This document shows positions 35,721 to 44,566 of a stretch of DNA of 64,000 nucleotides, one piece after another. Source of the stretch: Mycobacterium celatum. Its GTDB lineage: Bacteria; Actinomycetota; Actinomycetes; Mycobacteriales; Mycobacteriaceae. Under the pieces are notes generated by a model. The model saw only the letters and a program-made list of their open reading frames with translations. It was not told the DNA's origin and made no database searches. Numbering within the stretch: position 1 is the stretch's first letter; every line of letters starts with the position of its first letter. The translations under genes were made by a program, and so were the position numbers. The stretch is from NCBI RefSeq assembly GCF_002101595.1, contig NZ_LQOM01000040.1, forward strand, positions 94,207-158,206. The letters are read 5' to 3'.

Positions 35721-35742
35721 CGACGCGCAAGGGAGCGGGCGC

Positions 35743-37995
35743 CTAGAACGTCGACGTGGGCCGCACCCGGTTGGCCATGTCGACCAGCGTGTAGCGATGC
35801 GCCTGCGTGGGCGCCACCCGGGCCAGCGCGCGCAGCGACGCCTCGACGCCGAGGCGCAGCCCGTGTCCGGTGAACGGGAAGCCGAGGATGTGGTTGGTGC
35901 TGGCCTCGTGGCCCGCCTCGAGCCAGTCCATCGCGCTGCCGAGCACCAGGGCGCGGATCTGCAGCACCCGCGGCTCGGTCGGCGGCAACGCCTCCACCCG
36001 CCGCGCGGCGTCGCGGATATGCTCCTCGGTGATCTCGCTGGTCGACCGGCCGGACAGCAGCGTCACCGCACTGGTAAGCCGCGCGGTGGTGAAATGCCTT
36101 GAGCTGGAGGGCACTTCGTCGAGGATGCGCACCGCGGCTTCGCGGTCGCCTTCGGCCGACAGCGCACGGGCCAGGCCGAACGCCGCCGAGATCACCCCGT
36201 CGTCGGTCTCCCACACCGTCTCGTAGAACTTGTGCTCGTCGGAGCTGCCGGCCAGCTCCGAGGTGGCCGCCAGCGCCAACTTGGGGGCCAGCTCGCCGGG
36301 GAAGGTGTCGAGCACCTCGCTGAAGTGCTTGCTGGCCGATTCGTAGTCGCCCGTGAGCAATTCGGCGACGGCGCGATACCAGACCAGCCGCCATCGCCAG
36401 CCGACCCGCTCCGCCAGGTCGTCGAGTTTGCGGGTGGCCTTGGCCACGTCACCGAGGTCGAGCAGCGCACGGACCTCCATCAGCGGCAGTTCGACTGACT
36501 CCGACAGATCGATCCCTTCCGAATCCAGCGAGCCGTGCCGGACCGCGCGCAGCGAGTCCAGCGTCTGCACCGGCTGGGAGAGCACCGTCGCCTGCAGCAG
36601 CGGCGCGGCGACGTCGGCCGGGTCGACCAGCGGCACCGGCAGCGCGGTCACGATCTCCTTGGCGGTCAGCTTCTCCGAGTGCACCTGGCCGTCCAGATAC
36701 ACGTCGGTGTGCGCCACCAGCAACTCCACCCCGAACGTCGAGCGGGTGCGGGAAAAGATCGTCGACAGGCCGGGCCGCGGCACACCGGTGTCGTGGGCGA
36801 CCACCTCGCGCAGCACACCGGACAGCTGGCCGGCCATTTCCTCGGCACTGCCGAAGCGCCGCCGCGGGTCGGGGTCGATGGCGCGGCGCAGCAACCGGGC
36901 GAACGAGTCGTATTCGGCGAGCACCGGGTCGTCCTCGGGCAGCCCTTCGACGTAGCGCCCGTTGCGGGTGCGCAGCGTCATCGTCAGGGCCGCCAATGTC
37001 CGGCCCACCGTGTAGATGTCGGTGGCCACCGTCGGCCCGGTGCGCACGATCTCCGGCGCTTGGTAACCGGGCGTGCCGTACAGGTAGCCGAACGAGTTGA
37101 TCCGCGACACCGCGCCCAGGTCGATCAGCTTGAGCTGCTCCTCGGTGACCATGATGTTCTCCGGCTTGAGGTCGTTGTAGACCAAGCCGATGGAATGCAA
37201 ATACCCAAGGGCGGGAAGGATTTCCAGGATGTAGGCGATGGCCTCGGCCACCGGCAGGTTCACGCCCCTGCCCCGCTTGAGCGACTGCCCGCCGACGTAC
37301 TCCATCACGATGTAGCCGACCGGGTCGCCGTGCCGGTCGGGATGCTCGACGAAGTTGAAGATCTGCACGATCGACGGGTGCACCACCTCGGCGAGGAACT
37401 GCCGCTCGGCCATCGCGATCGCCTGCGCTTCGGCGTCACCGGAATGCACCAAACCCTTGAGCACCACCGGCCGGTCGTTGACGTTCTTGTCGAACGCCAG
37501 GTACACCCAGCCCAGCCCGCCGTGCGCGATGCAGCCCTTGATCTCGTACTGACCGGCGACCACGTCGCCCGGATTCAGTTGCGGCAGAAACGAATACGGG
37601 CTGCCACAATACGGGCACCAGCCCTCCGAGAGGGCCTTGCCGTCGGGGCTGGAGCGCCCCACCGGCCGGCCGCAGTTCCAGCAGAACCGCTTGGACTCCG
37701 GCACCACCGGGTTGGGCATCAGCGCTTCGAGCGGGTCGATGTCGGGCACCCGCGGAATCTCCACCAGGCCGCCGCCCAGCCGCCGGACCGGCTGAGCCAC
37801 TCGGGTCGTCGTCACCCGTTCCTGCGACTCGGTCTCGACGGTGCGGGCTGAGCTGCTGTCCTCGTCCTCGTCGTCGTCGAAGTGCGGCCGGAACAGCGCC
37901 TGGGTGGACACCGGGCGCATCTGCGCGGCGGAGTCGGCCGTCGCGTCGGGCGGCTCCGTGCCGGGGGAGACGACGTCGTCGTCAGGCTTGTCCAT
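35743..37995 (-). CDS. pknG: Serine/threonine protein kinase PknG
   Basis: This 750-residue soluble kinase has an acidic N-terminal tail, a rubredoxin-like metal site with two CxxC pairs (CWNCG and CPYCG, about residues 105-130), a kinase domain (about 150-400) with the VVLKG lysine, VYNDLKPEN in place of HRD and LIDLGAVS in place of DFG as in known PknG, and a C-terminal TPR region. It phosphorylates GarA and so controls the TCA/glutamate branch, and it affects survival in macrophages. ATG 37995 overlaps the glnH stop. The glnX-glnH-pknG operon senses external amino acids. Confidence 0.97.
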   Translation of the reverse strand: MDKPDDDVVSPGTEPPDATADSAAQMRPVSTQALFRPHFDDDEDEDSSSARTVETESQERVTTTRVAQPVRRLGGGLVEIPRVPDIDPLEALMPNPVVPESKRFCWNCGRPVGRSSPDGKALSEGWCPYCGSPYSFLPQLNPGDVVAGQYEIKGCIAHGGLGWVYLAFDKNVNDRPVVLKGLVHSGDAEAQAIAMAERQFLAEVVHPSIVQIFNFVEHPDRHGDPVGYIVMEYVGGQSLKRGRGVNLPVAEAIAYILEILPALGYLHSIGLVYNDLKPENIMVTEEQLKLIDLGAVSRINSFGYLYGTPGYQAPEIVRTGPTVATDIYTVGRTLAALTMTLRTRNGRYVEGLPEDDPVLAEYDSFARLLRRAIDPDPRRRFGSAEEMAGQLSGVLREVVAHDTGVPRPGLSTIFSRTRSTFGVELLVAHTDVYLDGQVHSEKLTAKEIVTALPVPLVDPADVAAPLLQATVLSQPVQTLDSLRAVRHGSLDSEGIDLSESVELPLMEVRALLDLGDVAKATRKLDDLAERVGWRWRLVWYRAVAELLTGDYESASKHFSEVLDTFPGELAPKLALAATSELAGSSDEHKFYETVWETDDGVISAAFGLARALSAEGDREAAVRILDEVPSSSRHFTTARLTSAVTLLSGRSTSEITEEHIRDAARRVEALPPTEPRVLQIRALVLGSAMDWLEAGHEASTNHILGFPFTGHGLRLGVEASLRALARVAPTQAHRYTLVDMANRVRPTSTF

Positions 37996-39011
37996 CAGTC
38001 CAGATACCTCGGGGCGGGTGGGGCCGGCGCCGGACCGAGCACGTTCAACCACTTGCGGTACAACGTGTTCCAGGTGCCGTCGCGGCGGATGCGTTCCAGG
38101 GTGCCGTTGACGAACCGGACCAGCCCGGTGTTGTTCAGGTTGACCCCGATGCCGTAGGGCTGGGTGTCCATATTGGGCCCGACGATGTGCAGGTACGGAT
38201 CCTGCGACACCAGCCCGGCCAGGATCGTGTCGTCGGTGCTGACGGCGTCGACCTCGCGCTGCTGCAGCGCCACCAGGCAGTCGGCCCAGTTCACCACCTC
38301 CACGATCAGCGGCGGCGGCGCGATCTCGCGGATCCGGCCCAGCGAGGTGGTGCCCTTGGCCACGCAGACCCGCTTGCCGGACAGGTCCGACGGCTTGGTG
38401 ATCGCCGAATCGCTGGGCGCCAGGATCCGTTGGTTGGCGTCGAGGTAGACGGTGGAGAAGTTGACCAGCTTGCGCCGCTCGCAGGTGATCGTCATGGTCT
38501 TGACGACGATGTCGACGAGCGACTTCTGCAGCGCGGTGATGCGTTCGGCCGACGACAGGATCCGGTATTCGACCGAGGTCGGGCTGCCGAAAATGTCGCG
38601 GGCCACCTCGCCGGCGATGTCGACGTCGAAACCGGTGATCTGGCCGGTGATCGGGTCGCGGAAGGACAGCAGGTTGCTGCCGATGTCGAGGCCGACGATC
38701 AGCCGGCCGCGGCCGCGGATGCCGCTGACCGCCTCGTCGGCCTCGGCCTTGGTGGCAAACGGCCGCAGGCTGGCGGTGACGTCGCAGTCGGCGTTGGCTT
38801 TCTCCGGCGGGCGCGGCGGCTGCGGCGGCAGCTCCTGCATGCCGGCCGGGGTGGGCGGCGGCAGCGTCGGCACCGGCGCCACCACCATCGACGCCGAGTG
38901 CCCGCAGCCGGCCAGCAGCATCAGGACGGCGCACAGGATCGCGAGCGGGCGTCGTCCGATGGCGCCGACCCCCAGGGCCCGGCTCCGCCGTGCTTGCGAT
39001 CGCCGCGTCAT
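37995..39011 (-). CDS. glnH: GlnH: substrate-binding lipoprotein for PknG signalling
   Basis: This 338-residue protein has a lipoprotein signal (LMLLAGCGHS, lipobox cysteine near residue 36), a Pro-rich linker and a type II periplasmic binding domain (IVGLDIGSNLLSFRDPITGQ, VDIVVKTMTITCERRKLVNFSTVYLDA split). It binds Asp/Glu-type amino acids outside the membrane and passes the signal to GlnX and PknG. I chose ATG 39011, which overlaps the glnX stop (39008), over the Met 24 bases upstream. Order glnX-glnH-pknG is as in M. tuberculosis (Rv0412c-Rv0410c). Confidence 0.95.
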   Translation of the reverse strand: MTRRSQARRSRALGVGAIGRRPLAILCAVLMLLAGCGHSASMVVAPVPTLPPPTPAGMQELPPQPPRPPEKANADCDVTASLRPFATKAEADEAVSGIRGRGRLIVGLDIGSNLLSFRDPITGQITGFDVDIAGEVARDIFGSPTSVEYRILSSAERITALQKSLVDIVVKTMTITCERRKLVNFSTVYLDANQRILAPSDSAITKPSDLSGKRVCVAKGTTSLGRIREIAPPPLIVEVVNWADCLVALQQREVDAVSTDDTILAGLVSQDPYLHIVGPNMDTQPYGIGVNLNNTGLVRFVNGTLERIRRDGTWNTLYRKWLNVLGPAPAPPAPRYLD

Positions 39012-40327
39012 CGGTACTCGTTCAGTCGGGGCCACAAGCCAAGTGCGACCGCGATGGCGGCGCCGAGGCTGAGCACCACGCCGCCGACCGTCGCGCCGGA
39101 CAGCCCCTGGCGCGCGTTGAGGATATCGGTGCGCAGCTGGTTGCGGCTCTGCTCCATGGTCTTGCGCAGCGCCTCGTCGAGCTTGTCGAACGCGGGGCTG
39201 GAGTCGTCTTCACCGTTGCCGAGCGCAACCTGGGTGGCGGCCTGATAGTTGCCCACCGAGATGTAGGCGTTGATCCGGTCGTTGGCCTGGCGCCAGCGGG
39301 CCAGCAGCTGGCCCGCGTCGTGCAAGTCGGTCTTGTCGACTGCGTCGCCGCGGGACAGGTATTCGTCGAGCTGGGTGTGCATGGCGTCGATGCGTTGGTA
39401 GAAGGACTGCTGGCGGACTTCTTCGTCCCCGCGCCGGATCAATGACAGCGTCTCGTCGGCACGCGCCTGCTGGGCGGTGATCGACAGGTTGGTGACGGTC
39501 TTCAACGATTCTGCCGCAGTGTTTTTCGCGCTGCGACTACCCGAGGTGGAAATCGCCAGGGCCGTTCCAACCCACACCACCATAATGAGGATCGCCAGTG
39601 CGCCGACGACGAGACCGGGGTTGATGCGTCGTTTCGTACGCCGGGCCAGCCAGCGGTGCGCGAAGGCGCCGAAGATCACCGTGGTGACGACGACGAGGAT
39701 CACCGGAGCCGGAATCTGAGTGGATGCTGTTGTCTCACTGTCCACCCGCTCGGAGGTCTGGCGGTAGAGCTGTTGGGCATCGGGCAGGATCCGCGACTGC
39801 ATCAGCGCCGATGCCTCGGACAGATAGGACGAGCCGACCGGGTTGCCCGCCCGGTTGTTGGTGCGCGCGATCTCGATCAGCCCGGTGTAGACGGCCAGCT
39901 CGGCGTTGATCCGGCCCAGCAGCTGAACCAGCGGCTCGTCGGTCAGGCCGCTCGATGCCCGGGTGACCGCGACCGCGGCGTCGGTGATGGCCTGCTCGTA
40001 ACGTTGCCGGACGGTCCGCGGCTCGGCCTGGGCGATGAACGCGGTGGCCGCCGCCGCGTCGGCCACCGACAGCGTGGTGTAGAGCCGGCCCGCCGCGAAC
40101 GACAGCGGCTCGGTGTGATTGAGGACGGTGGTCAGCGCCTGCTGGCGCTGGTTGATGGTCGTCGAGGTGGCAAACGCGCTGAGCCCGCCCAGAATCGCCA
40201 AGATGACGCCGATGGACAGGATGCGGCCCGGTGTCGTCGAGATGAACCACCAACGCGGGTGCGCCGGTTCGATTGGCGACCGCGACCCCAGCGGCTCAGT
40301 CGACGGGTGCGCCAACTCAACGGTCAC
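39008..40327 (-). CDS. glnX: GlnX transmembrane signalling protein
   Basis: This 439-residue protein has several membrane helices: one near residue 35 (ILSIGVILAILGGLSAFA), a pair in the middle (PAPVILVVVTTVIFGAFA and LVVGALAILIMVVWVGTALA) and one at the end (GATVGGVVLSLGAAIAVALGL). Two extracytoplasmic helical domains resembling four-helix sensors lie between. It links GlnH outside to PknG inside. GTG 40327 is the start. A TATAGA -10 candidate lies about 41 nt upstream on the minus strand (40374-40369). Confidence 0.93.
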   Translation of the reverse strand: MTVELAHPSTEPLGSRSPIEPAHPRWWFISTTPGRILSIGVILAILGGLSAFATSTTINQRQQALTTVLNHTEPLSFAAGRLYTTLSVADAAAATAFIAQAEPRTVRQRYEQAITDAAVAVTRASSGLTDEPLVQLLGRINAELAVYTGLIEIARTNNRAGNPVGSSYLSEASALMQSRILPDAQQLYRQTSERVDSETTASTQIPAPVILVVVTTVIFGAFAHRWLARRTKRRINPGLVVGALAILIMVVWVGTALAISTSGSRSAKNTAAESLKTVTNLSITAQQARADETLSLIRRGDEEVRQQSFYQRIDAMHTQLDEYLSRGDAVDKTDLHDAGQLLARWRQANDRINAYISVGNYQAATQVALGNGEDDSSPAFDKLDEALRKTMEQSRNQLRTDILNARQGLSGATVGGVVLSLGAAIAVALGLWPRLNEYR

Positions 40328-40432
40328 GTCTCTTCGGACCTCATCTCTTCGCTGTGTGTCGCACGAACTCTATAAAAGAAGTCTAAGAGTTTGTCCCGCG
40401 GATGCGGGGAAGCTGGGCCTTTGTGACCTGCT

Positions 40433-40438
40433 TATCCT
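40433..40438 (+). promoter_or_regulatory. Leaderless -10 box of mutT3
   Basis: TATCCT at 40433-40438 ends 6 nt before GTG 40445. This supports GTG 40445 as the true start and a leaderless transcript, divergent from glnX. Confidence 0.4.
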
Positions 40439-40444
40439 GAACGC

Positions 40445-41068
40445 GTGCGCGGCGACGGCGACGGCTGGGTGATTTCCGACACCGGTGTGCCGTACTGGGG
40501 CCGGCACGGCGCGGCGGGTCTGCTCTTGCGGGCTCCGCGCGCCGACGGCAGCCCCGCGGTGTTGCTGCAACACCGTGCGCCGTGGAGTCATCAAGGCGGC
40601 ACCTGGGGTCTGCCGGGGGGTGCCCGCGACAGCCACGAGACCCCCGAGCAGGCCGCCGTGCGGGAAGCGCTAGAGGAGGCCGGGCTGACCGGCGAGCAAC
40701 TGGCGGTGCGCGCGACGGTCATCACCGCGACGGCGGGCGGCACCGACTGGACCTACACCACCGTCGTCGCCGACGCCGGCGAGTTGCTGCCCACCGTGCC
40801 CAACCGGGAAAGCGCCGAGCTGCGCTGGGTCGGCGAGGACGAGGTGGCCGACCTGCCGCTGCATCCCGGGTTCGCCGCCAGCTGGCAGCGGCTGCGTGCC
40901 GCCCCGGCGACCGTGCCGCTGAGCCCGGGCGACGAGCGGCGGCGTCACCTGCCGCGCACGGTCGAGATCGAGGCGGGGGTTTTCCTGTGGTGCACGGCGG
41001 GCGGCCCGGAGCACGCGCCGTCTCAGCTGTCCAACCGGATCAGCTCGCTGCTGCCAGCGCCGAACTGA
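40445..41068 (+). CDS. mutT3: Nudix hydrolase MutT3
   Basis: This 207-residue protein has the Nudix box GGARDSHETPEQAAVREALEEAGL (split: G-x5-E-x7-REAxEEAGL) at about residues 60-83, preceded by WGLPGGARD. MutT3 proteins act on 8-oxo-dGTP-type or related diphosphates in nucleotide-pool cleaning. It matches Rv0413 in place and size. The 3' end overlaps the converging thiE by 29 bp. Confidence 0.93.
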   Translation: MRGDGDGWVISDTGVPYWGRHGAAGLLLRAPRADGSPAVLLQHRAPWSHQGGTWGLPGGARDSHETPEQAAVREALEEAGLTGEQLAVRATVITATAGGTDWTYTTVVADAGELLPTVPNRESAELRWVGEDEVADLPLHPGFAASWQRLRAAPATVPLSPGDERRRHLPRTVEIEAGVFLWCTAGGPEHAPSQLSNRISSLLPAPN

Positions 41069-41711
41069 GCCGTTCGGCGGCGGCGCGGGGGTCCTGGGCC
41101 GCGGTGATCGCACGCACCACCACCACCCGGCGGGCGCCGGCCTGGATGACCTCGGGCAACCGGTCGGCGTCGATGCCGCCGATGGCGAACCACGGTTTGT
41201 CGGTCGCCATTGCGGCTGCTGCCCGGACCAGCGGCAGGCCGGGTGCGGGTCGACCGGGCTTGGTCGGGGTCGGCCAGCACGGGCCGACGCAGAAGTAGTC
41301 GACGTCCTCGGCCAGGGCGCCGGTGATCTGGTCGACGTCGTGGGTGGAGCGGCCGATCAGTGTTTCGGGTGCGACGATCGCGCGCGCCACCGGTAGCGGA
41401 AGGTCGTTTTGGCCCAGGTGCAGCACGTCGGCGCCGGCGGCGCGGGCGATGTCGGCGCGGTCGTTGACGGCGACCAACGCCCCGTGCCGGCGGGCGGCGT
41501 CGGCCAGCACCTCGAGCGCCGCCAGCTCGTCGCGCGCCTCCAACGGCCCGAATCGGCTCTCCCCGGCGGAGCCCTTGTCGCGGAGCTGGATGATGTCCAC
41601 CCCGCCGGCCAATGCAGCCTCGGCGAACTCGGCCAGATCACCGCGTTCGCGGCGGGCGTCGGTGCACAGGTAGAGCCGCGCTGTCTCGAGCCGGGCAGCA
41701 GGTTCGTGCAC
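41040..41711 (-). CDS. thiE: Thiamine-phosphate synthase
   Basis: This 223-residue TIM-barrel enzyme joins hydroxymethylpyrimidine diphosphate and thiazole phosphate to give thiamine monophosphate. It has DIIQLRDKGSAGES (diphosphate-binding), VNDRADIARAAGADVLHLGQ, GRSTHDVDQI and YFCVGPCWPTPTKPGRPAPG, and FAIGGIDADRL. The start GTG 41711 (M-H-E-P) agrees with the M. tuberculosis ThiE N-terminus. It is 30 bp from the divergent thiO start. Its 3' end overlaps mutT3. Confidence 0.96.
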   Translation of the reverse strand: MHEPAARLETARLYLCTDARRERGDLAEFAEAALAGGVDIIQLRDKGSAGESRFGPLEARDELAALEVLADAARRHGALVAVNDRADIARAAGADVLHLGQNDLPLPVARAIVAPETLIGRSTHDVDQITGALAEDVDYFCVGPCWPTPTKPGRPAPGLPLVRAAAAMATDKPWFAIGGIDADRLPEVIQAGARRVVVVRAITAAQDPRAAAERLSSALAAAS

Positions 41712-41715
41712 ACCG

Positions 41716-41736
41716 CGACGCTAGCCGCTAGCGTCG
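41716..41736. promoter_or_regulatory. Palindromic divergent leaderless promoter between thiE and thiO
   Basis: Arms CGACGCTAGC and GCTAGCGTCG form a perfect 10-bp inverted repeat around one C. Each arm contains a TAGCGT box. The minus-strand copy (41723-41718) lies 6 nt before the thiE GTG and the plus-strand copy (41729-41734) lies 7 nt before the thiO ATG. The two -10 boxes are only 5 bp apart, so the promoters must overlap. The palindrome could also be a protein-binding site. Confidence 0.6.
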
Positions 41737-41741
41737 GGTGC

Positions 41742-42812
41742 ATGCCCGCCGAGACTGCGCCCAGTGCCACGAAGTGGCAGAAATCGCGCGCTCAGTGCAG
41801 TCTCGATGCCGTCACTGCAGGGTCACTGGCCGTCATCGGCGGAGGTGTCATCGGCCTGTCGGTGGCGCGCCGGGCGGCCGAGGCCGGCTTGTCGGTGCGC
41901 GTGCATCGCACCGGCGACCACGGGGCGTCGTGGGTGGCCGCCGGCATGCTGGCCCCGCACAGCGAGGGCTGGCCCGGCGAGGAACGGCTGCTGCGGCTGG
42001 GCCTGGAGTCGCTGCGGCTCTGGCGCGAAGACTTCGGATTGCCGCCGCACGTGATCACCGCGCGCGAGTCGCTGGTGGTCGCCGTCGACCGCGCCGACGC
42101 CGCCGACCTGCGCACCGTCGCCGATTGGCTGTCCGCGCAAGGCCATCCGGTGATCTGGGAGCCGGCCGCCCGCGACGTGGAACCCCTTCTGGCCCAAGGT
42201 ATCCGGCACGGCTTCCGGGCGCCCACCGAGCTGGCGGTGGACAACCGCGCCGTGCTCGACGCGCTCGAGGCGGCGTGTGAACGGCTCGGCGTGCAGTGGG
42301 GCGGGCCGGTGCGTGACCTGACCGACGTCGACGCAGACGCCGTCGTGATCGCCAACGGGATCGACGCGCCGACGCTGTGGCCCGGCCTGCCGATCCGCCC
42401 GGTGAAGGGCGAAGTGCTGCGGCTGCGCTGGCGCAAAGGATGTATGCCGGTGCCGCAGCGGGTCATTCGGGCCCGGGTACACGGGCGTCAGGTGTATCTG
42501 GTGCCCCGCCCCGACGGCGTGGTCGTCGGCGCCACCCAATACGAGCACGGCCGCGACACCGCCCCGGCGGTCTCCGGTGTGCGCGACCTGCTCGACGACA
42601 CGTGCGCCGTGCTGCCGGCTCTCGGCGAATACGAACTGGCCGAGTGTGCCGCCGGGCTGCGGCCGATGACACCGGACAACCTGCCACTCGTGCAGCGCCT
42701 GGACGAACGGACGTTGGTGGCCGCCGGCCATGGCCGCAACGGTTTTCTGCTGGCGCCGTGGACCGCCGAACAGATTGTTTCCCAATTGGTTCCGGTGGGA
42801 GCGCAGGCATGA
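41742..42812 (+). CDS. thiO: Glycine oxidase ThiO
   Basis: This 356-residue FAD enzyme oxidises glycine to the imine used for thiazole synthesis. It has the FAD motif VIGGGVIGLSVARRAAE (about residues 30-46), ASWVAAGMLAPHSEGWP, PVKGEVLRLRW and GHGRNGFLLAPWTAEQI. From ATG 41742 the protein has about 27 residues more at the N-terminus than its M. tuberculosis counterpart. No other in-frame start occurs before the FAD fold, and a TAGCGT box lies 7 nt upstream. It heads thiO-thiS-thiG-SGNH with overlapping junctions. Confidence 0.93.
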   Translation: MPAETAPSATKWQKSRAQCSLDAVTAGSLAVIGGGVIGLSVARRAAEAGLSVRVHRTGDHGASWVAAGMLAPHSEGWPGEERLLRLGLESLRLWREDFGLPPHVITARESLVVAVDRADAADLRTVADWLSAQGHPVIWEPAARDVEPLLAQGIRHGFRAPTELAVDNRAVLDALEAACERLGVQWGGPVRDLTDVDADAVVIANGIDAPTLWPGLPIRPVKGEVLRLRWRKGCMPVPQRVIRARVHGRQVYLVPRPDGVVVGATQYEHGRDTAPAVSGVRDLLDDTCAVLPALGEYELAECAAGLRPMTPDNLPLVQRLDERTLVAAGHGRNGFLLAPWTAEQIVSQLVPVGAQA

Positions 42813-43006
42813 TCGTCCGCGTCAACGAACAACAGTTGCAGGTCGATGACCAGACCACGGTCGCGGCGCTGCTGGAATCACTGGGGTATCCCGATCGCGG
42901 TATCGCGGTGGCGCTGGACCAGGCGGTGCTGCCCCGATCGAGTTGGACCACAACACTTTCCGACGGAGCCCGCCTCGAGGTGGTGACGGCGGTGCAAGGT
43001 GGCTGA
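42809..43006 (+). CDS. thiS: Sulfur carrier protein ThiS
   Basis: This 65-residue ubiquitin-like protein ends with the required Gly-Gly (TAVQGG), which is adenylated and converted to thiocarboxylate to give sulfur to the thiazole. It starts with MIVRVNEQQLQVDDQTTVAA. The ATG overlaps the thiO stop and the 3' end overlaps the thiG GTG by 8 bp, so the three genes are translationally linked. Confidence 0.95.
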   Translation: MIVRVNEQQLQVDDQTTVAALLESLGYPDRGIAVALDQAVLPRSSWTTTLSDGARLEVVTAVQGG

Positions 43007-43754
43007 CAAGCTCACAATCGCCGGGCGTGAATTCTCGTCGCGGCTGATCATGGGCACCGGCGGAGCGGCCAACCTCGCGGTGCTCGAGGAGGCGCTGATC
43101 GCGTCGGGCACCGAGCTGACCACCGTCGCGATACGCCGGGTCGACGCCGAGGGCGGCACCGGGATGCTCGACCTGCTGGGCCGGCTCGGTATCACGCCGC
43201 TGCCCAACACCGCCGGCTGTCGCAGCGCCGCGGAGGCTGTGCTCACCGCGCAGCTGGCCCGCGAAGCGCTGGGCACCGACTGGGTCAAGCTGGAAGTGAT
43301 CGCCGACGAACGCACCCTGCTGCCCGACGCCGTCGAATTAGTCCGCGCCGCGGAGCAATTGGTGGACGACGGGTTCGTCGTGCTGCCCTACACCAACGAC
43401 GACCCGGCGCTGGCGCGGCGACTGGAGGACACCGGCTGCGCCGCCGTGATGCCGCTGGGCTCGCCGATCGGCACCGGGCTCGGAATCGCCAACCCGCACA
43501 ACATCGAAATGATCGTCGAGGCCGCCGGTGTCCCGGTGGTGCTCGACGCCGGCATCGGCACCGCCAGCGACGCCGCGCTGGCGATGGAATTGGGTTGCGA
43601 CGCAGTGTTGTTGGCCAGCGCGGTGACCCGGGCCGCCGACCCGCCCGCGATGGCCGCCGCGATGGCCGCCGCCGTCACCGCCGGCTATCTGGCGCGCAAC
43701 GCCGGCCGGATCCCGAAACGCTTCTGGGCGCAGGCTTCCAGCCCGTCGTTATGA
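42999..43754 (+). CDS. thiG: Thiazole synthase ThiG
   Basis: This 251-residue TIM barrel condenses deoxyxylulose phosphate, the glycine imine and ThiS thiocarboxylate into thiazole phosphate. It has LTIAGREFSSRLIMGTGGAAN, TEVTTVAIRRV-like ELTTVAIRRVD, DWVKLEVIAD (the Schiff-base lysine) and VVLDAGIGTASDAALAMELG. It starts at GTG 42999 inside thiS and its stop overlaps the next ATG. Confidence 0.96.
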   Translation: MADKLTIAGREFSSRLIMGTGGAANLAVLEEALIASGTELTTVAIRRVDAEGGTGMLDLLGRLGITPLPNTAGCRSAAEAVLTAQLAREALGTDWVKLEVIADERTLLPDAVELVRAAEQLVDDGFVVLPYTNDDPALARRLEDTGCAAVMPLGSPIGTGLGIANPHNIEMIVEAAGVPVVLDAGIGTASDAALAMELGCDAVLLASAVTRAADPPAMAAAMAAAVTAGYLARNAGRIPKRFWAQASSPSL

Positions 43755-44500
43755 CGAAACGCTATGTCGCGCTGGGCAGTTCGATGGCAGCCGGTCCCGG
43801 CATCCGGCCTCGCGCCAAAGGTGCGCCGTTCGGATCGGGACGCTCGGCCCGCAACTACGCGCATCTCGTCGCGCAGCGATTGAACCTCGATCTGGTCGAC
43901 GTCACGTTTTCCGGTGCCACCACCGCCCACGTACTCGCCGACCGGCAGCGCGGTGCACCGCCGCAAATCGACGCACTCGACGGGTCCGAAGAGCTGGTCA
44001 CCATCACGATCGGCGGCAACGACGTCGGATACGTGCCGTTCCTGATGGCGGCCGCCTTGCCTGCACCGGCGCGGCTGCTGCCGCCGATCGGCAACCTGCT
44101 CAACCGTGATGCCCGCGAACAGGCCCTCGGCCAAGTCGGCGACTCGCTGCGGGCTGTCGGCGCGGTGGTGCGTCGGCGTTCCCCCAACGCCCGGGTGATG
44201 TTCGTCGACTACCTGACGATGCTGCCGCCTGACGGCCAAGCCGCACCGCCGCTGTCGAAGGCCGACGCCGAGCTGGGCCGCCACGTCGCCGCTCGCATGG
44301 AGGAGCTCACTGCCGCGGCCGCACAGGCCACCGGCTGCGAAATCGTGCGCGCCGGCCACGCCAGCCGCGAGCATCATGCCTGGTCGGATGACCCGTGGAC
44401 GGTGGGCGCCGCATTGCCGCTGCCCTGGCGTGCGGCGCCGTTTCATCCCAATGCCGCGGGGATGCGTGCGGTGGCTGAGTTGATTCTGGGCCGGTCCTGA
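43751..44500 (+). CDS. SGNH/GDSL-family hydrolase
   Basis: This 249-residue hydrolase has all four SGNH blocks: the nucleophile Ser in VALGSSMAAG, the Gly in FSGATTAHVL, the Asn in TIGGNDVGY, and the His in PFHPNAAGMRA, together with the Asp upstream. No signal peptide is evident, so it is probably cytoplasmic. It overlaps thiG by 4 bp and so belongs to the thiamine operon, though it has no clear role there. The substrate, an ester or thioester, is unknown. Confidence 0.88.
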   Translation: MTKRYVALGSSMAAGPGIRPRAKGAPFGSGRSARNYAHLVAQRLNLDLVDVTFSGATTAHVLADRQRGAPPQIDALDGSEELVTITIGGNDVGYVPFLMAAALPAPARLLPPIGNLLNRDAREQALGQVGDSLRAVGAVVRRRSPNARVMFVDYLTMLPPDGQAAPPLSKADAELGRHVAARMEELTAAAAQATGCEIVRAGHASREHHAWSDDPWTVGAALPLPWRAAPFHPNAAGMRAVAELILGRS

Positions 44501-44566
44501 CTGATTAAGGCCCTGCCGGCGGGGGTAGGCGTCTGCCGATGCATCTGTTCGAGCTGGGCCGCTGAC

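Noticed and set aside
35743..38934. 1063-residue PknG with an extended N-terminus
   Set aside because: The extra part is a shadow of glnH. PknG starts at ATG 37995, giving 750 residues, the known length.
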